DNA of 64,000 nucleotides. Source: Dipteronia dyeriana. Taxonomy: Eukaryota; Streptophyta; Magnoliopsida; Sapindales; Sapindaceae. Below, piece by piece: positions 23,470-33,176 of the stretch (position 1 is the first letter of the stretch; every line of letters starts with the position of its first letter). The notes below the pieces were generated by a model, which searched no databases, had not been told where the DNA came from, and worked only from the letters and a program-made list of their open reading frames with translations. The position numbers and the translations under genes were made by a program. Where the stretch lies: NCBI GenBank assembly GCA_032871835.1, contig CM065295.1, forward strand, positions 39,244,360 to 39,308,359, read 5' to 3'.

Positions 23470-23929
23470 AGTCCGCTACTACAGATAGGCTTGGCACAGT
23501 AAGTTCGAAACATTTGTTGGAAATATATTTGAAAAAAATTGTTGGAAATGAATTTGAATCGAGTAAAAAAAATTGTAATTGTAATAAAAAATTGAATAAT
23601 TGGGAGAGAATTGAGCAATTGAGAGAGAATTGGAGAATTGAAAGAGAATTGGAGAATTAAGAGATAATTAGAGTGAGGATAAATAAAATGGGATGGGGGG
23701 TATTTATAGGAAAACGGTTTGAAATAAAAAAACAAATAAAATTTAATTTTTGTTTGTAAAAAACAGACCGACGATTCTAGACTGGTCCCCAAAAATTTAG
23801 AACCTGAACCAGAACCTTATAGGTCACGGTTCAAGTTCTGGTTCAAACCTGAATTGAATTCTAGTTCGGTTCATCAAGTCACCGTTTCGATTCAAACTGT
23901 CGGTTCGAAACGAACTGTGGTCACCTCTA
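23470..23929 (-). mobile_element. Second copy of the hAT right end
   Basis: Matches 21790-22150: CATTTGTTGGAAAT, GAATTTGAATxGAGTAAAAAA, repeated GAGAGAATTG, GTATTTATAGGAAAA and CCTGAACCAGAACC appear in the same order. It ends in the hAT-style terminus ACTGTGGTCACCTCTA. The sequence between the two copies is largely gypsy-derived. Confidence 0.6.
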
Positions 23930-26190
23930 CAATACAATGATTTATTAAGTGAAAATTTTAGATTTTTTACTATTTATTTTCAGTTATTTTTAGATATTTT
24001 TAAATTGTTGGCTATTTATAACAACAAACAAAATTATTTAAAAGTTTCGGTTCAGACTCATCAGGTTTTAAATGAGAAAAACAAAAGTCCCCTTAACATT
24101 ATGTCAAAATCACTTTTGTATTATTGTGTATACATTGAAAAGCATAATCGGGTAAACACAATTAATATAAAGAATAATATATATAAAATACGACTTGAAG
24201 AGTTGAAGTCTTGATCACCGACAACTAAATACAGGTTAATTGCTATTATTTTTTACGATTTTTATATTATAAAAATATAATTTAGATTTATTTATAGTAT
24301 ATTAATACATATCATCGTAATTTTACTATTTTTCATAGGTATTATTATAATTGAAGTTATATGGTTTACATAACAAAAGTGTATTGATATATATTAGGCA
24401 ATCTCCAACCCATTGTATTAATTTATTGTAACTTTATAATAAATTGCAGTAACTTATATACCATTTTTTTTTCTATCTCTAATTCATTATACCAAATTTT
24501 ACTCTAAAAAAAATATTTTTATAAATATTCTCCTTAGACAAATAAAAAATGAAACAATTAAAAAAAAAAGCAAGAGATGTGTCAAATTCATATTGTTGCA
24601 CCAGATCTACCGAGCACTTGCTATAGAGGCAAAGTATGCATCCGGGTTAGAGAGTAAAAATTGCTCTATTTTAGAGATTGATGTTTGGATCGGAGATACC
24701 TCAGTATGTTATAGATATGCCAAAATTATGTGTCAATAGTTGAAAAATTGATATTTGAAGTTTCTCATTTTTATTTAGATTTACTTTTAACTTAAATAAA
24801 ATAATCAGGCTATAACTAATGATAAAAATTGAGGAAACATAGTTCAATTTGCCTATAGTTTCTTGCCAATAAAGGAAACAGTGCATCGACACCAAGAAAA
24901 CAGTCAAGGTCCACATAATTACAAGAATGCAGTCAAGGTCTACGTAATTGGAGTAACATTATGTCCTATTTGTATTTTAAACTAAAAGTGGTTTGAAAAT
25001 GAACACCTTCTTGCCGACTTGACAGAATCAAAGCGTTGACGTAGAATTTGAGTGCCGTCCCGTAATAGTGAGAGGCTGTCCGGTACCATAAGTAAATCTG
25101 ATAATTTGATTCACAATATGACAGATCGATACGAGCTTGATGGGTCGATATAAACCCAATAAATTTAGTTTGGATTGGATAGAGTTAAATAGGATTGGGT
25201 TGGTAAACGAGTTGATCCGTTTAACTCGTTTAGTAAACAGATTAGGTTAGGTTTTGTAAACGTGTATGTGGATTGATATGATTAGTTTTGAGAAAATGTG
25301 TAACTTAAAATTAATTGAGAGAATACTTATAACAACAATTATGGTTCAATGATAAATAACTAATTTTTACGTTGTTTTAACTTTCATCTTACAATTGTCA
25401 ATATTTTACGGAAATACGAAGTTTGAAGACCTCAGCAGTTGAACCATCGGTCCTTATTTATCGTTTTTATTAGTTTTAATTGTTTGGTTTTTTTATATAT
25501 TATATCATTTATGGATTGTATAAACTTTATAGTCTTTTCGTGGCTCGTCTAAATTGAGATGTGGTTTAGTTGATTATTATGTTAGTTTTTTAAGAATATT
25601 TTTAGTTTAGATTTATATTATATTTTTAATAATTATTAATATAGAAAAAATCAAACATATTATAAACGGGTTAAACGGGCCGTGTTGGGTTATATGTTTA
25701 TTAAATGAGTTGGGTCATGTTTGAGAAGTTCTACCCGTTTAATAAACGGGTTGACCCGACATGACCCATTTAATAAATGGGTCGTGTCGGGTTTGGTCCA
25801 ACCTGACCCACGAACCCATTTTGCTAGGCCTAACTATAAGGATGGTTTAACTGCTATTTTTTTTTTATTATGGTTTTGTTTTTTAAAAATGATTTCAGAT
25901 TTGTATATGTTAATTGATTTTTATTTTATTTTTAAAAAATAAAAATAAAATGAAAAATAAAACCTATTTTTCACACTTTAATAAGAATGAGCTTCTTGTA
26001 TCTCCAAGTTTAATATCAATTTTTACACTAATTTAGTGTTAAAAAAGAATCTTACGACAATATATTTATATCCATTTTTTTCTACTTTAATATTTTATAT
26101 TAAATTTTACACTAAAATAGTATCTTTAAAGAATATTTTTACGATAAATCTTTAATTTTTTTAAAAATCTTAAATTGCTTAAACATATAA
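23930..26190. other. AT-rich intergenic DNA with degenerate hAT-like remnants
   Basis: There is no coding region. At about 25105-25830 it has repeated ACGGGTTGACCCGACATGACCC-type motifs in both orientations, like the ends of the 14685-17231 element, but no clear matching termini. Around 24396-24700, GGCAATCTCCAACCC and a reverse-complement GGTATCTCCGATCC may be the ends of an old MITE of about 0.3 kb. Confidence 0.4.
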
Positions 26191-26596
26191 TTAATAAGAA
26201 TAACTTTTAAGTGAGAGATCTCTTATTATAATTTTGGTCCACACTTTGATGAAATCACATCGATTTGTATGAGTTTTCATATGAATTCATGTGTGGATGA
26301 TAAATTCATTGAAATATGCTTATAAATAAAATTTGAGAATTTTTCAAACACTATTACTATTTATTACAATTTTATTAATTATAAAAGCATAAAAAAATGA
26401 GAGATATATAGGAAAATTCAAAAAACTAGTTTTAGAGTTTAGAAAATTCTCAAATTTCGTTTATAACTATATTTCAATGAACTTAAAATCCATACAAAAT
26501 TCATATCAAAATTCATATAAATCGATGTGATTTCAATAAGGTATAGATCAAAATTATAATAAAAGATCCCCAACTTCAAAGTTACTCTAATTAATA
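26191..26596. mobile_element. Fold-back MITE, about 0.4 kb
   Basis: Long inverted repeat with arms of about 150 bp. The left arm contains CTTATTATAATTTTGGTCCA, GAAATCACATCGATTT, TTCATTGAAATAT and AAATTTGAGAATTTT. The right arm, reverse-complemented, has the same blocks in the same order (TTTATTATAATTTTGATCTA and so on). The arms join across a short AT-rich loop near 26350-26420. It has no coding capacity. The superfamily was not determined. Confidence 0.75.
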
Positions 26597-26978
26597 AATA
26601 CATTAATTGGTATCATTTTAAAGCTTTTTAACTGTATTTTTTTTTAAATATATATTGCTTTAACCGATAACTTTCAAAATTAAAAATAGCTGATGTGACA
26701 TTAAAAAAAAAAAAAAGCTTTGATATAACAATGGAACACATCAAATTCATTTTGGAAAGTTGGGATTTAGTGTATTCATTAGAATTGATTTTTACACCAA
26801 TTTAGTGTGTTAAGGATGGAGTTGCCCTGAGCATGTCTAACACAGAAATGGCACATATTAAAAACCCAATAATAAAAATTCCGTGCGTTCTCCAGAATCA
26901 AAGGATTATATGATGAGAATTCCAAAACTAATTAGATCATCAACCTCGGAAGACAGAAGCAACAACAACGTGGTTGTC

Positions 26979-27131
26979 ATGTCGTCGTCTGATCTTCCTT
27001 TGGCATGGACACGTTTCTTTGTCTTTGTGTTTTTCTCTTCACTTTCAGTCGGATCTTCTTCTGCTTCTGTGTCCCAGCCTCACTCCAACAACAATACCAG
27101 TCGTCTTCATGTTAGCACTCGCACAAAAATG
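26979..27131 (+). CDS. Candidate first exon of the amidase gene (signal peptide)
   Basis: The ATG at 26979 begins 51 codons reading MSSSDLPLAWTRFFVFVFFS, continuing SLSVGSSSAS: a polar start, a hydrophobic core and small residues, as in a secretory signal peptide. The exon ends ATG|GTATTT, a phase-0 donor. The first certain amidase exon (33177) begins in phase 0 after a CAG acceptor, so the two can be joined in frame to give 610 residues. The link is inference: the intron would be 6.0 kb and full of transposons. Alternatives are an unrelated small gene or a chance open frame. Confidence 0.35.
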
Positions 27132-28010
27132 GTATTTTTTCTTTCTCTAGCTCTGTATATATGCATGTGAACGTAATATTATTAGCAGGAGGCGGACGGA
27201 TGACAGGCCTAAAGATGGGCATTTTCCCCCAAATCTCCAAATCCCTAAATTCTCATCCCTATTTGGGGGAAAAATCATCCCCAAAACAAGGAATGAGGAT
27301 GAATAATGATTTTCATCCTATTTCCCCCAAAAAACCATTTCTTTTAATAATTATTATTTTCCCCATTTTTCAAATTTACCTAATTTACCCTAAATATAAA
27401 TACTTCATTAACTCTAAATTTATTTATATTTTTATTTGATTTTCTTTGTATCTGTATTGAATTTTTTCTTTTTGCATATTATAACTTATAATCATGTAGT
27501 TGTTTTGTTTTTAATATGTAATTTTTAATCAAACATGGTCAAATAGAGGGAAACGGTATAATAAAATTCTGACACCGAGTAGTTGGATATATACATCATG
27601 TTTATGGCTTATATAATTATAGAATTATATCATTTATAAGTTTAAATAATCGTTCGTACGCAAATTTTACAATTAATTCTATATTCTTAAGTAGTCCACC
27701 ATTAAAATTCTTATTATTTGAAAAAAAAAACAACCTTACAAAATCACTTAAAAAGTTTCTACTTTTAACGAGTCTTTCTCTCGTCAGGAAGAACTTACTT
27801 TATTAATCTCAAACTATTATTAGTCATTAGATTTATCTGCTTCTAATTAATCTTGTGAGCCAATAAATAAGAGAAAAAATATGTTGATTAAACCAAAGTG
27901 ACTTATAATGTTAATGCACATGAGAAGAATAATATATATATTAGCTCGGGTTGCAAATATGTCCTGAGTTAGACCTGCCTATTAGTTGGCCATTTTGTGA
28001 ATTTTGGTTT
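27132..28010. other. AT-rich stretch, no gene seen
   Basis: Contains CCCCAAA-type direct and inverted motifs near 27215-27345 (GGGCATTTTCCCCCAAATC, TTTGGGGGAAAAATC) that look like a transposon remnant. Otherwise AT-rich and featureless. Confidence 0.4.
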
Positions 28011-29252
28011 TGTTAACAGGAAATTTGCTCAAGATGAGAAATTTCAATCAACATCCTCAAGACCACTACCACGGAGGTGGTGGCCGGGGTCAGTGCCTTA
28101 GATATTTGACCTCTTAAGATAGAAATGAATATTCGATGGCTAATGAGATGACAAATGAGATCTTTATTATTGATTACTCGTGGTATGCAGAAATCTCTCA
28201 AATACACTCACAATCCCTCTAGGACATAGGAGGGTGGCAACCCCATGCCAGTCGAATAGTAGAAACAATGGTGGCCGTGTTCTGATTACAGAATTTAGCC
28301 CCTTTTCCTTCTCTTTTTCTCCTCGTTTTTTCTCTCTATATCTCCGTTGTGGGAATGCTTGGGCATATTTATACATGGCCGAAATATTTTGAACGGGTGT
28401 ATCTCCCGTCTTGATTCTCTGAACATGTTCCCTCTTTATCGGACGGGATCCTCTATTTAAAAGTCGTTGACTTCGAGTGAATAACGGACTCAAGATTATC
28501 GTTGGTGGAGATAAGTTTGTTTCCTCTTTGGAAACAAATTCTTGTCTTACACGTATGCAGAATTTAGTAGATATGATTTTGTGTGTATTCTTGGCATAAT
28601 TCTTCATGGAGGTCATCGAGTTAGCTGCTCGTTGTTTTGTAGAGCGAGGTAGATCCATGCTTTAGTTCTGGTCTCAGAAGCTTGGGACGGCCTTGTGGGC
28701 ACTTACTGGGGGTAATGTAGATTAGGTGAGATTCTTCTTTCATGTTTAGGTAGGCTACAGGCGTCCCTTAGCGAATTAGCTATAGCATGAACCTAATCCA
28801 CTTAGAGGCTCTCTTTTCGTATCTGATGGGGACAACGGGATTCTAGAGAGGTTGGTGGGCTTCTGGCTTAGGCTAAGAGTTAAATCTGACCTCGGGAAGC
28901 CTTGACCTGGAAAAAACTCATTCTTGTTTGTGTCGGGCTTCACTTCGAGTGCTTTCTGAGCTCGACGATCTTTCCTCGCTTTCACGGGATGGTTTTGGAG
29001 CCCGACCCAGGAACCGAAGTTCCGGGATAGGTGATCTCAAGAATCCCGGATTCCAGTATTCGCGTGAGCGCTCGACCTGGTCGTGCCTAGCTTCATTCCT
29101 GATAGTTTTGAAGCCCGATGATCCTTCCCCGTTTCTGCGGGGTAGCTTTATGGTTTGCCTGGGGTCCCATGAATGGCGAATTCGGGCTTTGATTAGAGCT
29201 AGGAGAGTGAAAAAATTCTCTTTGGTCCCCTAGCTAAATTTTACTATTAACA
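28011..29252 (-). mobile_element. Solo LTR, 1242 bp, minus strand
   Basis: On the minus strand it starts TGTTAATAGTAAAATTTAGC and ends AATTTCCTGTTAACA, with TG/CA termini. It is flanked by GGTTT at 28006-28010 and GGTTT at 29253-29257, a perfect 5-bp duplication. A TATA-like TATAAATATGCCC occurs near 28370 on the minus strand and AATAATAAAG nearer the end, in the order expected for U3-R-U5. There is no internal domain, so it arose by LTR-LTR recombination. Family not identified; length and GC-rich U3 suggest gypsy. Confidence 0.85.
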
Positions 29253-29574
29253 GGTTTGATTTAGGCATGGGTTGAATAGTCATAGGCTGCCATGAAAACT
29301 TAGGAGTTAAGCACCAGTCAATATGGATATTTTTATCAAACAGTTTCTGTTTGTGAAGTTGGTGAGCCAAGTGCTGGTTAAAACTACTTGAATAACGACT
29401 GCAACTTCTCCTCAAAATTTGGCCGCAGCCTTTCTCTACTCAAAATCTTGTGGAATGCACATTTTTTTTCCTCTTGGTATCGTTCTTTTTATATTGACGG
29501 TATACAAAATTCTAGTCTTAATTCATAAGATGAGTTTGATCGAGTGGTATGTTCCTCACACCTAAACCAATGAT
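29253..29574. other. Unannotated flank, nothing recognised
   Basis: Between the solo LTR and the Harbinger-like elements. No coding region or repeat structure seen. Confidence 0.4.
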
Positions 29575-29697
29575 GTGTTTACTAATCAGGAATTCTTATG
29601 GGATTAAGTTCCTAATTTCAGAATTCCACTATTTATTAAATTTTTAGGAAATTAAATTCCGCAGTCCCCACTCACAAATCAGGAATTAAAGGAATAA

Positions 29698-31202
29698 GGG
29701 GGGGTGTATTCGATTAGAATTCGTGAAGACATCAAAAGACATTTTTTAAATGATAGATTTTTGTGGATTTCTAGACTTTTATAAATCCATATGGACTTTC
29801 ATTGATTTGTTTAGACATTCATGTCAGACTTTCATGGATTTGTTTAGACATATATATATCAGACTTTCATGGATTTGTTTAGACATTTATCTCAGATTTT
29901 CATGGATTTTTTTTATCTCAAATTTCTATTATAGATGGATAAATTATACCGGTATATGACCCAATCGGTCCAATCGGGTCAACCGAAGAGAAACTCTATT
30001 TTAAAGCTCAACTTTCACAGAGATTTCAACTATCATGATAAACCCAAAAAAATAACTTATGAATACAAAAAACTCCATGTATGAAATGTTGCACCAAAAA
30101 AAAAAAAAACTAACGAAAATAATTTTCACTCAATTACTAAGGTCAATCACAAATGAAAGAAATTAACATAGTTTATAACAATTTTGAGAGTAAAATTAGA
30201 AGGAAAATACTCAACATCCATAACTCATCTTCATTGATTCATATTGTTGCTCAACTAATCATATAAATAAACAATAATCAACTAATCGAACAACCAAGCA
30301 AAGCTATACATAAAATATTGAAAAAAAGTATAACCCTAACCCAAACTTCGACACAACTGACCACCCTTTTATCCATGATTTTTAATTTATTTTCTTCAGC
30401 TCCAAATCTTACAAAATTTGACATGGATAATCTAGACGTCTAGTACATGCTACAATTTGATTATCAATTTAATCCATGGTCATTTGTATATAAAAACATT
30501 CATTCTTTTCTTGTTTCCCGAATATGTCCTGCAGAAATCAATATTGACATTTGTCCACACTAAAAATTATAACAATTTTTATACTCATTTATAAATCACG
30601 AAATTTTCCAGAATAATAGTTTACATAACATTCTATCAACATATAATTTTTCATAATTTTCTAGCACCTAAATAAATTTACAAATTCTAACCATTTATCA
30701 AAATAAAGGTGTTCCAGCTGGCCTTGTATATTTTGAAAACAAATTTGAGTAGGCTATAAATCATCATCATGGTCTCTACTTTCATCAAGTTAAGTATATC
30801 AAAAATCATAATCTAGCATATTTTAGAAGTTCAACCACGAAAGAGATAAACAAAGGAAAACAAAAGCAACAAGAAAAACTCAAAATCTTTAAGGAGAAGG
30901 CTGGACTTGTTATGGCCTTTGATATTTATATTTCTTGCCATCAAGTCCATCAAAATCCATGATTTAAGAAAATCCATTAAAATCTAGTTCCAATTGAATG
31001 CATCTTGATTTTTGTAGACATTTTTAAACTCTCATTTCAATACACCCGGATTTGGAAGGACTCTTTAAAAGTCTACAAAACTGAATTGAATACCACTGGA
31101 TTAATATAGACTCTTTTAAAGTTTTTAAATGCTCAAATTGAATACACCGGGATTTATAAAGTCTTTAAATTTCCTCAATAATCCTGATTCAATACACCCC
31201 CC
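29698..31202. mobile_element. Inner Harbinger/Tourist-like element, 1.5 kb
   Basis: Termini GGGGGGGTGTATTCGATTAG and, reverse-complemented from 31202, GGGGGGTGTATTGAATCAGG. TAA flanks both sides (29695-29697 and 31203-31205), the 3-bp duplication typical of Harbinger/Tourist elements. The right arm repeats the terminal motif AATACACC three more times (about 31040, 31100, 31145). It has no coding region and sits inside the outer element. Confidence 0.72.
29792..29917 (+). repeat. 33-35 bp tandem repeat, about 4 copies
   Basis: Unit AGACTTTCATGGATTTGTTT plus AGACAT and a variable TC-ending tail, near the left end of the inner Harbinger-like element. The 69-residue open frame over it is a by-product of the repeat. 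Confidence 0.85.
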
Positions 31203-31584
31203 TAAGTTCCTGATGGAAAGGGAACTTGATTCCTCCCGCCCACCCTAGGAATCAAGTTCCTTTTCCCGATTGAAAATGGAATTCATGATATATTTACTAA
31301 AATATCCTCATTAAAAAAAACAATCATCTTCGTGATTATTTACTTTTGTTTCTAATTTTCGTAAATCATAAAATAATTTATATTATTGCAGTCATGTGAT
31401 TTCAAAAAAATTCATATATATATTACAATACCATTTATGAATTAAAAATAACTACTACATTTTTCAAAAAAAAAAATTACCACATATTCATATCTCTTTT
31501 ATATATATATATATATATTATTGCGGTTTCATTTTTTTTAATCAGGTTATTTCTATAGTTCTTTATCTAATTAGTTCAAGTATT

Positions 31585-31698
31585 ACAATATAAAAATATT
31601 AACTATTATAGTTATAGTGTTATGAGTAATATAAAATATATACAATATAAAAATATTAATTATTATAGTTATAGTGTTATGAGTAATATATATTTTTT
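31585..31698. repeat. 57-bp tandem duplication, two copies
   Basis: ACAATATAAAAATATT at 31585 and 31642, each continuing TATTATAGTTATAGTGTTATG, in AT-rich DNA within the outer Harbinger-like element. Confidence 0.85.
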
Positions 31699-32104
31699 CA
31701 TACTAATAAAAATATATTTCATCATGTGTTATACACGAGGGTATTTAGAGAATCAATTATGTATGATTCTGATTCCTTAGTTTAAGTAAACACTAAAATA
31801 TAATAAATTTGATTCTGCTTCCAATTCATAAATTGTTAGTAAACACTTTAATGTAATTTAGTAACTTGTTTCCGATTCCTCTATATTCCTTTTCTAGTGT
31901 AACTTGATTCCGATTCCGTCTATTCCTGATTAGTAAACACGCCCCAAGAGATTATGGATTCGAGTCTCTTTCCCCTCCCCAACCTTATTGTAATATTTCA
32001 ATAAATAAATTAAGCTAGCAATAGGACTAAAGGACCACATAGTGCTTGTTTATTTGAGCTTTCTACTGCCTCAAAAGGCCTATGAACGTTTATTTGAATT
32101 TTTT

Positions 32105-32240
32105 TAGAGTTGTTTGGTTGGGTTTTTAAGGTTGTCTATTTTAAATTGGGTAGAAGCTAGTAGAGTTTAAACCCCTACTAGGTAAAACTCATGGGGAATA
32201 GACATTTTTTTAAAAAAAATCTACCAACCAAACAACTATA
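32105..32240. mobile_element. Small MITE, about 136 bp
   Basis: TAGAGTTGTTTGGTTGGG at the left and, reverse-complemented, TATAGTTGTTTGGTTGGTAG at the right. TTGTTTGGTTGG termini are characteristic of Tourist-like MITEs. Target duplication unclear. Confidence 0.5.
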
Positions 32241-32342
32241 AATGTTTTTTTTCAAAAACTCTATTTCAACCGATATATGTTCCTACTACCCATAAAATTA
32301 AATCTTAAATTCATCTAGATTTTGAGTATATATATACAAAAA

Positions 32343-32506
32343 ATTTCAAGTCAGTGCGCACTGATATAAATTCGTCTGTGCGTTGGATGTGGACCGTTAG
32401 ATTTAACATACTTTGACTGAAAGTGCGTGCGCATTTGTCAAAACTTCTCCATAATCAATGGTTCACATGCAATGCACTGATATATCAGTGCGCACTGACT
32501 GGAAAA

Positions 32507-32507
<1 letters not shown>
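32343..32507. mobile_element. Small MITE with palindromic ends
   Basis: TCAGTGCGCACTGATAT occurs at both ends in inverted orientation (about 32351 and 32485-32501). It is itself built on the palindrome AGTGCGCACT. The interior is about 120 bp. An (AT)n run follows at 32509-32542. Confidence 0.55.
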
Positions 32508-32547
<40 letters not shown>

Positions 32548-33176
32548 GGTCTCAAAAGAAATAATGTATGAATGTATGTCCATTAATTGCTCAAGATTAA
32601 GATCAACCAAGTAAATTAAAGTTTACGCAAGTCATGATCAAATGACATTAGTTATAATTGATCACAACTCATCAGTCTTGTTACTTAAGTGACCAAGATA
32701 AATAACTCATGGAAGAAATAGGAAAACTATGGTTTTGTTTTGTCATTATGAAATACACATTTCTTAAATAACTGTCATTTATAAATGCCTTGTGACATAT
32801 ATTTTTGTATTAACATTTCATGTCAATACATAAAGCACATGCTTTATAAATCTGGCTATATATAACATATGCTCAAATATGTGAACTAAACGCAATTTTA
32901 TTTTAATCATAAAAAAAATGTTATTACAATGATCTCCGGAAAAGTCTCTATGACCAAACTACATATGCTTTTAAGAACCTCTTATAAGCTTCATAATAGA
33001 GAAAATGAAGTTGGTCTTACCCAAAAGAATACGTTCCATATTTCCTTTTAATGGTGGCATGTCCCGGTACTTTTGATGACTTTTTATTTTGTCACCATGA
33101 AGATCACGTTGTTTATCACCGTGAAAATATATCATTTGATTATTGTATATCATGTTTTGTCACGTTGTTTGATCAG

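Larger units (their letters stand above)
4795..23929 (-). mobile_element. Decayed hAT transposon, split by a gypsy insertion
   Basis: Left end: TAGAAATGATTGCGGTTCGG. Right end, reverse-complemented: TAGAGGTGACCACAGTTCGT. These share most positions and fit a hAT terminal repeat of about 22 bp followed by repeated GGTTC motifs. Between them, outside the gypsy insertion, lie both halves of a minus-strand hAT transposase. The 8-bp flanks (TTTCTACT and CAATACAA) do not match. A second, truncated hAT right end occurs near 22080-22243. The two outer ends may therefore come from different copies, and I treat the outer limits as provisional. Confidence 0.5.
29575..31940. mobile_element. Outer Harbinger-like DNA element
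   Basis: Termini GTGTTTACTAATCAGGAATT at 29575 and, reverse-complemented, GTGTTTACTAATCAGGAATA at 31940. Subterminal AAGTTCC/GGAATCA motifs recur inside both ends. It is interrupted by the inner element 29698-31202. No transposase. I could not define a target duplication with certainty. Confidence 0.6.

Noticed and set aside
24005..24214. Small plus-strand frame of 69 codons in AT-rich DNA
   Set aside because: No domain, no good splice or promoter context, and composition as in the surrounding noncoding DNA.
28167..28658. 163-codon minus-strand open frame
   Set aside because: It lies wholly inside the solo LTR, in its U3/R region, and resembles no protein. LTRs often have chance frames.
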